From the NCBI GenBank assembly GCA_024644655.1, contig JAHEHJ010000025.1:1-32367 (forward strand): a DNA stretch of 32,367 nt, in the 5' to 3' direction. A model generated the notes under the pieces. That model was not told the origin of the DNA. It was given only the letters and a program-made list of their open reading frames with translations, and did not search any database. Source of the DNA: Flavobacterium sp. GTDB lineage: Bacteria > Bacteroidota > Bacteroidia > Flavobacteriales > Flavobacteriaceae. The position numbers were made by a program, and so were the translations under genes. Of the stretch, positions 1-8,858 are shown piece by piece; position 1 is the first letter of the stretch; each line of letters begins with the position of its first letter.

Positions 1-439
1 AGGGTTCTTAGAATCAGTCATAAACAGAAAACGAAAAAAACAAATAAATATTTCCTTCGCTTCATCAGTTCAGTCATTACCTATCCGAGCGCAGCGAGGA
101 GCCAACAGCAACCCATTAGCATATTAGCATCCCGAAGTATCGGGACGAAGGGTCGGGACACATTAGCACATTAGCAAATTAGCATCCCGAAGGGTCGGGA
201 CACGCATTAGCACATTAGCACATTAGCAAATTAGCAAATTAGCACATTAGCATCCCGAAGGGTCGGGACACGCATTAGCACATTGGCAAATTAGCACACT
301 AGCATCCCGAAGTATCGGGACACGCATTAGCACATTAGCAAATTAGCATCCCGAAGTATCGGGACACGCATTAGCACATTAGCACATTAGCACATTAGCA
401 AATTAGCAAATTAGCACATTGAAAACCATCAACGAACAA
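1..439 (+). repeat. Mosaic intergenic element A (right half) with CATTAGCA octamer array
   Basis: There is no gene here. Positions 1-79 are AT-rich with no recognisable feature. Positions 80-108 carry the core block (CCTATCCGAGCGCAGCGAGG and on to CCAACAG), which recurs at about 28273, 29637 and 31874. From 111 to about 420 follow stacked octamers CATTAGCA / AATTAGCA. They are interrupted five times by a palindrome with arms TCCCGA and TCGGGA (130-145, 185-200, 253-268, 305-320, 349-364), usually followed by CACG. The array runs to within about 20 bases of the wzm ATG and touches a possible TTG start at 419. The left half of the element, seen in the other copies, is absent or lies outside the window. 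All of this is read directly from the sequence; its function is unknown. Confidence 0.9.
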
Positions 440-1291
440 ATGAACCACCATTCACCAGATTGGGACCTCGTCATAGAACCCCAAAGTTCTTTGTTCGAGC
501 TCAACTTAAAAGACGTCTGGCGCTACCGCGACCTTCTCTGGTTGTTGGTCAAGCGCGACTTCGTCTCTTTTTACAAGCAAACCATTCTAGGCCCGCTGTG
601 GTTTTTCATACAGCCGCTCTTCACCACCATCATTTTTACGTTTGTGTTTGGCAACCTCGCGGGGCTCAGTACTGACGGCCTCCCGCAGCCGCTCTTCTAC
701 CTTGCCGGCATCACGGCCTGGAACTACTTTGCCGACTGCCTCACCAAAACCAGTACGGTGTTCAGAGACAACGCCAATATTTTCGGGAAGGTCTACTTTC
801 CACGCCTCATTATGCCGCTATCTATTGTAGTAAGCAACCTGGTGCGCTTTGGCGTGCAAATGCTGCTTTTTGTAGGCATGATGCTCTACTACGTAGCCGT
901 TGGCGCCAAATTCGAGCTCACGCTTTGGGCGCTGCTTTTCCCATTCTTGGTGCTGCTCATGGCGCTCTTGGGTTTAGGGCTGGGCTTGATCATTACCGCA
1001 CTGACCACCAAATACCGCGACCTCGCCTTTCTGATCTCTTTTGGCGTACAACTCATGATGTATGCCACCACCGTTATTTACCCCCTGAGCGCCGCCCCCG
1101 CCAAATACCAATGGCTGGTAGCCCTCAATCCCATGACCGGCATCATAGAAGCCTTCCGCTACGGTTTTCTAGGCTCGGGCACCCACACGCTCTACTCCTT
1201 GGGCTACTCAGTGCTCGTTACGGTTATTTCTCTGATCCTCGGCGTACTGATCTTTAACAAAACCGAAAAAACCTTCGTAGATACCGTCTAA
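440..1291 (+). CDS. wzm: Polysaccharide ABC transporter permease (Wzm-like)
   Basis: Inner-membrane subunit of an ABC-2 type exporter that moves lipid-linked polysaccharide to the periplasmic face, working with the Wzt ATPase encoded at 2306. The 283-residue protein has a short cytoplasmic N-terminus. Next comes the family-typical stretch W-R-Y-R-D-L-L, K-R-D-F and Y-K-Q-T-I-L-G-P-L-W, and then about six hydrophobic segments. Length and layout fit the family. The chosen start is the ATG at 440. An in-frame TTG at 419, at the very edge of the octamer array, would add seven residues and cannot be excluded. The gene is clearly more GC-rich than the operon that follows, and an unrelated AT-rich gene separates it from wzt. 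Confidence 0.93.
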   Translation: MNHHSPDWDLVIEPQSSLFELNLKDVWRYRDLLWLLVKRDFVSFYKQTILGPLWFFIQPLFTTIIFTFVFGNLAGLSTDGLPQPLFYLAGITAWNYFADCLTKTSTVFRDNANIFGKVYFPRLIMPLSIVVSNLVRFGVQMLLFVGMMLYYVAVGAKFELTLWALLFPFLVLLMALLGLGLGLIITALTTKYRDLAFLISFGVQLMMYATTVIYPLSAAPAKYQWLVALNPMTGIIEAFRYGFLGSGTHTLYSLGYSVLVTVISLILGVLIFNKTEKTFVDTV

Positions 1292-1293
1292 GC

Positions 1294-1332
1294 ATGAGCA
1301 ATAAGGAAATGGAAATCACACGACATAGTTAA
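1294..1332 (+). pseudogene. Possible remnant of the original wzt start
   Basis: Three bases after the wzm stop, a 12-codon reading frame begins M-S-N-K-E-M-E-I and then stops. The true Wzt at 2306 begins M-S-N-T-A-I-K-V, and wzt normally follows wzm directly. The short frame may be the scar of the ancestral wzm-wzt junction, left when the gene at 1339 was inserted. The match is very short and could be chance. Confidence 0.25.
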
Positions 1333-1338
1333 ATTTAA

Positions 1339-2286
1339 ATGAATAATTCGAAATTAGAAATAGTAGTCGGATGCTGTAAAAGGGATTACTTTCTGGCGAA
1401 AATATGTATCGCGAGCATTCGGTTTTATTACCCGGATATTATTATCAATCTGGTCAAAGATGAATTCTTTGGAAAGTTTAATACCAAAAAACTAGAGGAA
1501 GGCTTGAACGTGCAAATTATGGATTTGGGTTATCGAAATTATGGTTGGGGATTTGCCAAGATAGCACTATTACTTTCGAAAATCAAAGAACCAAACAAAA
1601 AGTATCTTTTCTTGGACGCAGATATTATTCTCGTCGGTAAAGTTTTAGATAATATTATCCCACATATAGATAATGCCGATTTTATTGTCAGCCCAGAGTT
1701 AACTTCGTATCCTGAAACAGATTGGTTTAAAAGTACGTATTATGATTTAGATCAAGTGAAAACAATCTACTCGGACTTCGAATGTATTAATTACACATTC
1801 AATACAGGCCAAATTGTAATAACGCCAGGTATGTTTTCTGCAGAGGAGCTGTCTGATTTCATTGATGTATCGAGGTTCCCTTATTGGAAAAATTCGTCCG
1901 CCTTAAAGCTGCCTTGTGTGGACCAATCTTTATTAAATATAATATTGCCTCGTAAGCATGTATTTGGTGATTTAATTTTAGAGAAAGTTGATTTTATGAT
2001 TTGGAGTGGATTTAAAGATAGAGTGAACAATTTGGAATTCGACAAGGTGATAAGTGGTTCTTACCCATTTTTAATTCATTACGCAGGCGATAGAAGGACA
2101 CCATTTTTAAATGAGATGATAAGATCTGATTTGTTGATATTTTTCCAAGATTTTTATTTTTCTTCCACGCGAACTAATGCAATTTGCAGATATAAAGAGT
2201 TGTTATGGGATAAAAAAATTATTCCTTTAACCATAAGGTTGGGTAGTTTAAAAAAGAGAATCTTTGCTAGGCGTCTTTTGTATTAA
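1339..2286 (+). CDS. GT8-like GT-A glycosyltransferase
   Basis: Probable nucleotide-sugar-dependent glycosyltransferase of the cytoplasm, 315 residues. Visible motifs are F-L-D-A-D at residues 91-95 (a DXD metal and nucleotide-sugar site), F-N-T-G-Q at 154-158, D-Q at 195-196 and H-Y-A-G at 247-250. This order is typical of GT8 and related retaining enzymes. Donor and acceptor cannot be read from the sequence. The gene is AT-rich and sits between the GC-richer wzm and wzt, so it looks inserted. Its 3' end runs to within 20 bases of the wzt ATG. The C-terminal about 40 residues are basic and may attach to the membrane surface. Confidence 0.75.
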   Translation: MNNSKLEIVVGCCKRDYFLAKICIASIRFYYPDIIINLVKDEFFGKFNTKKLEEGLNVQIMDLGYRNYGWGFAKIALLLSKIKEPNKKYLFLDADIILVGKVLDNIIPHIDNADFIVSPELTSYPETDWFKSTYYDLDQVKTIYSDFECINYTFNTGQIVITPGMFSAEELSDFIDVSRFPYWKNSSALKLPCVDQSLLNIILPRKHVFGDLILEKVDFMIWSGFKDRVNNLEFDKVISGSYPFLIHYAGDRRTPFLNEMIRSDLLIFFQDFYFSSTRTNAICRYKELLWDKKIIPLTIRLGSLKKRIFARRLLY

Positions 2287-2305
2287 GAATAATAAGAAAA
2301 TCGCA

Positions 2306-3532
2306 ATGAGCAACACAGCAATCAAAGTAGAAGACCTCTCCAAGATCTACCGCCTCGGCGAAATCGGTACTGGCACCATCTCTCAAGATATGGAGCGCTG
2401 GTTCAAGACGAAGGTTCTCAAACAAGAAGACCCCTTCCTCAAAATAGGCGAAACAAATGACCGCGCCAACAAAGGCAGCTCAGACATCGTCTATTCGCTG
2501 CGCGACATCAATTTCGAAATCGAGCAAGGCGACGCCGTAGGCATCATTGGCCGCAACGGCGCAGGCAAAAGCACCTTATTGAAAATACTCTCAAGAGTAA
2601 CCACCCCCACCACCGGCCGCATCAATATCAAAGGCCGCGTAGCTTCTTTATTGGAAGTAGGCACGGGCTTCCACCCCGAACTCACAGGCCGGGAAAATAT
2701 CTATTTGAACGGCGCCATCCTAGGCATGCGCAAAAGAGAGATCGACCGCAAACTCGACGAAATCATTGACTTCAGCGGCGTAGAACGCTATATTGACACA
2801 CCCGTGAAGCGCTATTCGTCAGGCATGTATGTACGCCTAGCCTTCGCCGTCGCAGCCCACTTAGAAAGTGAAATCCTAATCGTAGACGAAGTGCTGGCCG
2901 TAGGCGACGCCGAATTTCAAAAAAAATGTTTAGGCAAAATGGGCGAAGTGAGTAAGGGTGAAGGTAGAACGGTGTTGTTTGTGAGTCATAATATGGCTGC
3001 GGTGCAGAGTTTGTGTGGGAAGGGGATATTGCTGGAGAATGGGAATATAATAAAAGTTGGAACCGTGACTGAAGTTTTATCACAATATTCAAATCCAAAT
3101 AGAAAAACAAGTAAGTTTACAAATCCAAATAGTTTTGATTCAATAAGAATTTTCGAGGTTAATTTATCAGAAAATCAGAAGTTTCTTGAATGTTTAGTTG
3201 AGTTGAATCCTGAGTTATCGAATCTTACTTCATATGGAATTGAGATTTTTCTCAAAACAACAGATGGTATTAAACTAGGTTTTTTTGGACCAACGATATT
3301 TCAAAATCCCTTTATAGTTGATTACGATATGAAATTTAAGATTCAAATCTCCGAATTAATTAATGGAAGGTACTCTTTAGATATAGCACTTTCACTTCCT
3401 GGAAAAAAAATTATTGAATTGCATCAAGATGTTATTGAATTTGAAATTTTAGGAAAAAAACTTGGTGCTAATTTTTTTGAATTACATCAGAACCATAATG
3501 TAGGTAGTTTTCTTTTAAATCTTGAACAATGA
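2306..3532 (+). CDS. wzt: Polysaccharide ABC transporter ATPase with C-terminal recognition domain (Wzt-like)
   Basis: ATPase subunit of the exporter, partner of Wzm. The ATG at 2306 was chosen because it begins M-S-N-T-A-I-K-V-E-D-L-S-K-I-Y, as the family does; an upstream TTG at 2264 lies inside the previous gene. Of 408 residues, the nucleotide-binding domain covers about 1-250: Walker A G-R-N-G-A-G-K-S-T at 82-90, signature S-S-G-M at 171-174, Walker B L-I-V-D-E-V at 191-196, and H-loop histidine at 228. The remaining about 150 residues form the extra C-terminal domain which in known Wzt proteins recognises the end of the glycan. Base composition falls sharply near 3000-3060, exactly at the domain boundary, suggesting that the recognition domain was exchanged. 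The stop overlaps the next start (ATGA). Confidence 0.95.
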   Translation: MSNTAIKVEDLSKIYRLGEIGTGTISQDMERWFKTKVLKQEDPFLKIGETNDRANKGSSDIVYSLRDINFEIEQGDAVGIIGRNGAGKSTLLKILSRVTTPTTGRINIKGRVASLLEVGTGFHPELTGRENIYLNGAILGMRKREIDRKLDEIIDFSGVERYIDTPVKRYSSGMYVRLAFAVAAHLESEILIVDEVLAVGDAEFQKKCLGKMGEVSKGEGRTVLFVSHNMAAVQSLCGKGILLENGNIIKVGTVTEVLSQYSNPNRKTSKFTNPNSFDSIRIFEVNLSENQKFLECLVELNPELSNLTSYGIEIFLKTTDGIKLGFFGPTIFQNPFIVDYDMKFKIQISELINGRYSLDIALSLPGKKIIELHQDVIEFEILGKKLGANFFELHQNHNVGSFLLNLEQ

Positions 3533-4326
3533 AAAAAATAAAATTAATCGTAAAGAAAGTTATCCTTCTTATCAAAAGTGTAATATTCTTAAATCATGAT
3601 AATTCTAATTTTAATTCGCTTTGGAATTTAATTAGAATTAAGCATAAGGTCTTTAAAAAAGAGAAAGATGATTTATCTTTTTTCAATTTACACTACAACA
3701 ATTCTTTAGCCCTTGGTCCATTACAAAAGGATGAAGCTATGTTTGTATATTCCCTTATAAAGTGTATACAGCCTTCTAATGCAATAGAATTCGGATTTAA
3801 TAAAGGCCATTCGGCTTTTGCAATTTTGAGTGCATTAAAATCAGATGCTAAATTTTTAACAATTGATATTAATGATAAATGCAAGAAGATTTTTGATTCT
3901 CGTTTCAAAAATAACTTTAAAAATGCCCAAATTATTATAGGTGATATGACTAAAGTGGACTTTTCGCCAAGCTTTAGTCTAAAAAGTGTTGAATTTGTTT
4001 TTTTTGATGCATTACATGACTTAGATTTAAACATTATCACTTTCAATAATTTAAAACCTTATTTATCAAGTAATTGTATTCTTTTAATTCATGATACAGG
4101 CCTATGGAGTAAAAAGTTCATGCACGATGTACATTGGGAGATCCTTCCAGCAATTAAATCAAAAAACCTTAATGAAAATTTAATTGCTCATCAAATAGAT
4201 GAAAGAAAATTTGCAAACTATCTTATTGAAGAAGAGGGATTTAAGGCATTTCATATTCATTCAGTGAATATATTGAGACATGGTTTAAGTATATTGCATA
4301 TGCAGGAAAATCAACTATCAATTTAA
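3529..4326 (+). CDS. Class I SAM-dependent methyltransferase
   Basis: A 265-residue Rossmann-type methyltransferase resembling the Methyltransf_24 group found in glycan clusters. The SAM-binding motif I is E-F-G-F-N-K-G at residues 87-93. An acidic residue ends strand 2 in T-I-D-I-N-D (111-116). F-F-D-A-L-H-D at 158-164 matches the metal-binding type 'DxxH' segment of this group, and L-I-H-D-T follows at 186-190. It probably O-methylates a sugar or a terminal residue. With an exporter carrying a recognition domain, a terminal methyl group could be the export signal, but that is inference. It overlaps wzt by four bases, so it is translationally coupled. Strongly AT-rich. Confidence 0.8.
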   Translation: MKKIKLIVKKVILLIKSVIFLNHDNSNFNSLWNLIRIKHKVFKKEKDDLSFFNLHYNNSLALGPLQKDEAMFVYSLIKCIQPSNAIEFGFNKGHSAFAILSALKSDAKFLTIDINDKCKKIFDSRFKNNFKNAQIIIGDMTKVDFSPSFSLKSVEFVFFDALHDLDLNIITFNNLKPYLSSNCILLIHDTGLWSKKFMHDVHWEILPAIKSKNLNENLIAHQIDERKFANYLIEEEGFKAFHIHSVNILRHGLSILHMQENQLSI

Positions 4327-4335
4327 TTAAAGAAA

Positions 4336-5355
4336 ATGCGAAATATTCTTGTCGTTGGAGCCGGATTGAGTGGTGCAGTAGTTGCTAGGGAACTCGCTGA
4401 AAGAGGTTTTGAGGTTAAGGTCATTGATAAGCGTGACCACATCGCAGGAAATGTTTACGATTTTGTTAATGAGCACGGCATTCGGATTCACAAATATGGA
4501 CCCCATCTTTTCCACACTAATAATAAAGAAGTTTTTGATTGGTTGTCAAGATTTACTGAATGGATTCCATACAAACACAAGGTCAAGGCAATGCTTGATG
4601 ATGGCAGGTTAGTTACGTTGCCAGTAAACAAAGAGACAAAAGAGATTGTTGGTGAAGAAAATATAGTGGAAACTTTTATTCGACCATATACTGAAAAAAT
4701 GTGGGGAATGAAATTGGAAGAAGTTTCTCCTAATGTGATAAATCGTGTACCTACTAGAGACGATGATAATGAGCTATATTTTCCAGATGACGAATTTCAA
4801 TTCGTCCCAAAAGATGGATATTCCAAGATGGTTCAGAGTATCTTAAATCATGAAAATATAATTGTTAAATTAAATGTTAATTTTTCAAAGAACATGGAAA
4901 ATGAATTTGACCATATTTTTAATTCTATGCCAATTGATGAATACTATGACTTCTGTTTTGGTAAGCTTGAATATCGATCAATAAAATTCACTCATGTTAA
5001 TATTCCGTGTCCCAAGATTTTTCCAGTATCTCAAGTAAATTTTACAAATGATGGTCCATTCACAAGAATAGTTGAATGGAAAAATATACCGGGACATGGG
5101 TATAATACAATTTGTACAAGTCTGACTTATGAAGAACCTTGTCACTTTTCTGAAAATAATAATGAGAGGTATTACCCGGTACGGGACAATTCAGGGAAGT
5201 ATGCAGATTTGTACAAGCGATATGAAAGATTGGAAAATGCCAAGGTAACATTTATTGGAAGGCTAGGTAGATATGCCTATTTAGATATGGATCAGTGTAT
5301 TAATTCAGCCTTAATTATAGCAAAGAAATTCTTGAAAAATGAGACCTCTTATTAG
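4336..5355 (+). CDS. glf: UDP-galactopyranose mutase
   Basis: Flavoenzyme that interconverts UDP-galactopyranose and UDP-galactofuranose, implying galactofuranose in the glycan. The N-terminal FAD-binding fold has G-A-G-L-S-G at residues 8-13. G-P-H-L-F-H-T at 55-61 and R-P-Y-T-E-K-M-W at 116-123 are family hallmarks, and the C-terminal F-I-G-R-L-G-R-Y-A-Y-L-D-M-D is the conserved FAD-contact region. The protein has 339 residues, slightly shorter than the usual about 365-380, with the shortening in the middle. It overlaps the following GT2 gene by 17 bases. Confidence 0.96.
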   Translation: MRNILVVGAGLSGAVVARELAERGFEVKVIDKRDHIAGNVYDFVNEHGIRIHKYGPHLFHTNNKEVFDWLSRFTEWIPYKHKVKAMLDDGRLVTLPVNKETKEIVGEENIVETFIRPYTEKMWGMKLEEVSPNVINRVPTRDDDNELYFPDDEFQFVPKDGYSKMVQSILNHENIIVKLNVNFSKNMENEFDHIFNSMPIDEYYDFCFGKLEYRSIKFTHVNIPCPKIFPVSQVNFTNDGPFTRIVEWKNIPGHGYNTICTSLTYEEPCHFSENNNERYYPVRDNSGKYADLYKRYERLENAKVTFIGRLGRYAYLDMDQCINSALIIAKKFLKNETSY

Positions 5356-6217
5356 TGTTAAAATACCTACTTATAATTGTGCTGAATATCTAATTCAAAC
5401 AATTAATAGCATTTTAAATCAGAAAGATTTTGATTTAGATTTACTAGAAATAGAAGTGGTTGATGATTGTTCAACAAAGGACAATCCGGAAGAGGTTGTA
5501 ACTAAGTATGGTAAGGGAAAGGTCAAGTTTTATAGACAGTCCCATAATGTTGGTGCCGTAAAAAACTTTAACACATGCATTGAAAGAAGTGAAGGAAAGT
5601 ATGTTCATATTTTACATGGTGATGATTTTGTTGCTCCAGAGTTTTATGTAAGTGTTATAGAAAAACTTGCTTCAAATCCAGATATATTGATAACTAGGGC
5701 TCATATTATTGATGAAAACTCTAAAGTAATAGGCATTTCAGAGAATTTAGATTTTTCCGTCCGAAAAAACCTACATTATTATAATTTGATAAAGACACCA
5801 GGGGTAATAATGAATAAGAAAACATTAAATTCTATTGGTTTTTTTGATGAAAACTTAGTGCATGTTGCTGATTGGGATATGTGGTTAAGATTAATAAATA
5901 AAGGTAACTTTTGTATTATAAATAAACCGTTATGTAGCTACAGGGAATTCGGCGGTAATGATACATCTCGATTAATGAAAACCGGGGAAAATATCAAAGA
6001 TATTATTCGTTTAGGAAAAAAGATGGAAGAAAATAATGATTTTGATAAACGATATTTTTACGAGAATTGTCGAAAAATTGCTTACCATCAATATTTAAAA
6101 TTTCGGTCCATTGGGGATAGTCAATCTGCTAAAATGAATTATAAGATTTTTAGATTTCTAAATATAAAATTATATGGTCAATTAATTGATTGGATTTTTC
6201 CTAAATATAAACTTTAA
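5339..6217 (+). CDS. GT2 family glycosyltransferase
   Basis: GT-A inverting glycosyltransferase, 292 residues, cytosolic with no membrane segment. It begins I-S-V-K-I-P-T-Y-N-C-A-E-Y-L, typical of GT2. The nucleotide site V-D-D-C-S-T is near residues 41-46, the DXD-like H-G-D-D is at 93-96, and a D-W-D-M-W-L-R-L segment supplies the probable catalytic acidic region. Donor and linkage are unknown. The ATG at 5339 lies inside the end of glf, so the two are probably translationally coupled. Next gene after 3 bases. Confidence 0.9.
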   Translation: MRPLISVKIPTYNCAEYLIQTINSILNQKDFDLDLLEIEVVDDCSTKDNPEEVVTKYGKGKVKFYRQSHNVGAVKNFNTCIERSEGKYVHILHGDDFVAPEFYVSVIEKLASNPDILITRAHIIDENSKVIGISENLDFSVRKNLHYYNLIKTPGVIMNKKTLNSIGFFDENLVHVADWDMWLRLINKGNFCIINKPLCSYREFGGNDTSRLMKTGENIKDIIRLGKKMEENNDFDKRYFYENCRKIAYHQYLKFRSIGDSQSAKMNYKIFRFLNIKLYGQLIDWIFPKYKL

Positions 6218-6220
6218 TCA

Positions 6221-7078
6221 ATGAATATCAGTTTCATAGTTCCCTGCTTTAATTGTTTCAATACATTAAATGAGACCATTAATTCAATTTATAAAGATAA
6301 TTTCACTATAGGTGATGAGATAGTGCTAATCGACGACGCATCAACTGACCATACTTGGTTGCTATTAGAAGAGTTGCAGCAGAAGTTTCCAGAAGATATT
6401 GTCTTAGTTCGACATAATATCAACAAGGGAAGTGCAGCTGCTGCAAGAAATTCAGGAATTGATATATCAAAGAATGAATTAATATTTACAATTGATTCCG
6501 ACAATATTCTAGTTCCACATAGTGTCAATAAATTGAAAACTTTTCTGATAACAAAAAACCTGGATGCAGCGGCATTTGGTGAGATACATTATTTCATGGA
6601 CAAAACAGAGGAAGTTTCTCATTCATGGGTATTAAAAAATAAAATTGAGTTCCTCGATTTAATCATAAATCCTAAATTAACACCAGGAGGCAGTGGTAAT
6701 TACCTATTCACAAAAGCAAGTTGGATTGACTCTGGTAGATATAATGAGTCGATAGGTGGGGCAATAGATTCATTGGCATTTGCTATACAGCAATTGGGTA
6801 TTGGAAAAAAAATGGAGTGTTTAGAAGGAACCTTTTATTTCCATAGGTTTGGATATAATTCAACTTACGTTAAGGAAATAAACAAGAAAAATCCATCTCT
6901 AATGTTGACATCTATTTTGTTTTCATTCCAACATTTAATAGATCGCCGGGATTTTGAAAAGTTACTTAGTAGAAAATGGAGAGAAAAGTGGTTCCATAAT
7001 AAAGACAAAATTAATTGGTACTCTAAAAGAAAAAAAGACCAACAAAAATCAGGATGGCTGAGGTTTATGTCGAACTAA
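6221..7078 (+). CDS. GT2 family glycosyltransferase
   Basis: GT-A enzyme of 285 residues. It starts M-N-I-S-F-I-V-P-C-F-N; the nucleotide-binding I-D-D-A-S-T-D lies at 37-43 and the DXD equivalent D-S-D-N at 92-95. A glycine-rich P-G-G-S-G-N-Y stretch lies in the acceptor half. The C-terminal about 30 residues are rich in lysine, arginine and tryptophan, which may help membrane association. Its end overlaps the GT11 gene by 25 bases. Sugar specificity is not visible. Confidence 0.88.
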   Translation: MNISFIVPCFNCFNTLNETINSIYKDNFTIGDEIVLIDDASTDHTWLLLEELQQKFPEDIVLVRHNINKGSAAAARNSGIDISKNELIFTIDSDNILVPHSVNKLKTFLITKNLDAAAFGEIHYFMDKTEEVSHSWVLKNKIEFLDLIINPKLTPGGSGNYLFTKASWIDSGRYNESIGGAIDSLAFAIQQLGIGKKMECLEGTFYFHRFGYNSTYVKEINKKNPSLMLTSILFSFQHLIDRRDFEKLLSRKWREKWFHNKDKINWYSKRKKDQQKSGWLRFMSN

Positions 7079-7899
7079 AAGGAGGTCTAGGAAATCAAAT
7101 GTTCCAGTACGCTGCAGCGATAGCATTTTGCTTGAAGCACGGTCTTACCTTGGAAATCGATTTGAGTTTTCTGACAGAGAACAGAGCAGAATCTTCATCT
7201 TTTACCCCAAGAAATTTTGAATTAGATTGTTTTCATGGATTGAAAATCGGGGCAAAGAATTTATCTAAGGGTAAAGAGTTATCAAAGGTGATAACTGAAG
7301 AAAATTTTAATTCAAGTATATTATTAGCTCGAATACTTAGAAGAAATATTCGTATTTCAGGTTACTTTCAAAATGAAGCTTATTTCTCTGCAATTAAAAA
7401 CGTAATAACTGAAAATTTTAAAATTAATGAGTATTTATTGACCGGTGAAATTCTTGGACAGGTTTCAAACCTAAAGAATGTTGAATCAGTAGCAATCCAT
7501 GTCAGGAGGGGTGATTACCTAAAGTCTGAAGTATTGAAATATCATGGAGTGTGTTCCACTGAATATTATAAAAAAGCTATTAATCAAATGTACTTAAGTA
7601 TAAATTCACCAAAATTTTTTGTTTTTTCGGAGGATATGGATTGGGTCAAACAAGAACTTTTACCCATTATTCCAGAAGCGGTATTATTTGAAAGTAACGC
7701 AAACAAACCATCGTGGTTGGATTTGCTTTACATGACAGAGTGCAGGCATAACATAATCGCAAATAGTTCATACAGTTGGTGGGGTGCATACCTAAATAAG
7801 AATCCAAATAAAGTGGTCATTGCGCCAAAAGTATGGAAAGTAGGTCAAAATGATAATGTAAATGTTCCTACAAATGGTATGAATTGGAATTTAATTTAG
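7054..7899 (+). CDS. GT11 alpha-1,2-fucosyltransferase-like enzyme
   Basis: Member of the GT11 family, which usually transfers L-fucose from GDP-fucose in alpha-1,2 linkage; some relatives use other sugars. The GT11 N-terminal signature G-G-L-G-N-Q-M-F-Q is at residues 10-18, the donor-binding H-V-R-R-G-D-Y at 149-155, and the conserved N-S-S-Y-S-W-W-G-A-Y near 243-252. The 281-residue length is usual. No GDP-fucose synthesis genes lie in the window, so the donor must come from elsewhere. It starts within the previous GT2 gene and ends two bases before the epimerase ATG. Confidence 0.93.
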   Translation: MAEVYVELKGGLGNQMFQYAAAIAFCLKHGLTLEIDLSFLTENRAESSSFTPRNFELDCFHGLKIGAKNLSKGKELSKVITEENFNSSILLARILRRNIRISGYFQNEAYFSAIKNVITENFKINEYLLTGEILGQVSNLKNVESVAIHVRRGDYLKSEVLKYHGVCSTEYYKKAINQMYLSINSPKFFVFSEDMDWVKQELLPIIPEAVLFESNANKPSWLDLLYMTECRHNIIANSSYSWWGAYLNKNPNKVVIAPKVWKVGQNDNVNVPTNGMNWNLI

Positions 7900-7901
7900 A
7901 G

Positions 7902-8858
7902 ATGAAGAACTTAATAATCACAGGAGGAGCAGGTTTTATTGGTAGTAACCTTATTGAGCATCTGTTAAATGTAGGTGGTTATCGTATAACTTGTATTGAT
8001 AACTTTGATGATTTTTATTCTATTCATCAAAAACAAAAAAACATTGAGTTTTTTGTCAACAATCCTAATTTTAGGTTGATTCATTCAGATGTAAGAGATT
8101 ATCATTTTCTTGTTGAGCAACTTACTGAAAAATATGATGGAATCATCCATCTCGCAGCGAAAGCCGGTGTTAGACCAAGTTTATTAAAACCTATGGAGTA
8201 TGTAAGTGTAAATGTAGAAGGCACTCAATCAATTTTGGAAATTGCTCGCAATAAGAAAATACCACGATTTATTTTTGCTTCCTCAAGCAGCGTTTATGGC
8301 ACATGTCCTAATATTCCTTGGGAAGAAACAGAGTGTGAATTAAATCCCATTAGTCCTTACGCCGCATCTAAAATTTCTGGCGAGCAATTAGGGAAAGTGT
8401 ACAGCAACATTTACGATATGCAATTTTTTGCGCTTAGGTTTTTCACAGTATATGGCCCAAGACAGAGGCCTGATTTGGCGATTAACAAGTTTATAAAAAC
8501 AATAATAAATGAAGAGACTATAAATTGTTATGGTGATGGAAATACGAAACGTGATTACACTTTTGTATCCGATATTGTGATAGGGATAAAATCTGCTATC
8601 GACCTTGAAATTGAATCTAAGTTTGAGGTTTTTAACTTAGGAAATAGTTACCCTGTAACTTTAATTGATCTGATAAGGAATATTGAAAAAATTCTAGATA
8701 AAAAAGCAATCATTAAATGGTTGCCTGAGCAGAAAGGTGATGTCCCACTTACCTTGGCAAATATCCAAAAGGCAAACAAGATATTGAATTATAATCCGAA
8801 AACCAATTTGGAAGTTGGATTGAAATTGTACTATGATTGGTGGTATGGTAACACCTAG
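7902..8858 (+). CDS. UDP-glucuronate 4-epimerase-like NAD-dependent epimerase
   Basis: Extended short-chain dehydrogenase/epimerase, 318 residues. The ATG at 7902 puts G-G-A-G-F-I-G-S at 8-15, the normal N-terminal NAD loop; the ATG at 7884 lies inside the GT11 gene and would add six residues. The catalytic triad is visible as S-S-S-S-V-Y-G (117-123) and Y-A-A-S-K (143-147). The A-A-K-A-G-V-R-P-S segment at 85-93 resembles the UDP-glucuronate 4-epimerase (CapI/GAE) type more than GalE, so the likely product is UDP-galacturonate. A 4-epimerase for another UDP-sugar remains possible. It overlaps the next GT2 gene. Confidence 0.88.
   Translation: MKNLIITGGAGFIGSNLIEHLLNVGGYRITCIDNFDDFYSIHQKQKNIEFFVNNPNFRLIHSDVRDYHFLVEQLTEKYDGIIHLAAKAGVRPSLLKPMEYVSVNVEGTQSILEIARNKKIPRFIFASSSSVYGTCPNIPWEETECELNPISPYAASKISGEQLGKVYSNIYDMQFFALRFFTVYGPRQRPDLAINKFIKTIINEETINCYGDGNTKRDYTFVSDIVIGIKSAIDLEIESKFEVFNLGNSYPVTLIDLIRNIEKILDKKAIIKWLPEQKGDVPLTLANIQKANKILNYNPKTNLEVGLKLYYDWWYGNT

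Noticed and set aside
80..108. Resemblance of CGAGCGCAGCGAG to a plasmid-origin region
   Set aside because: The match is only about 13 bases and the block recurs as part of the mosaic element; no replication features accompany it.
111..420. A CRISPR-like array
   Set aside because: The repeating unit is 8 bases with no unique spacers of uniform length, and no cas genes are present.
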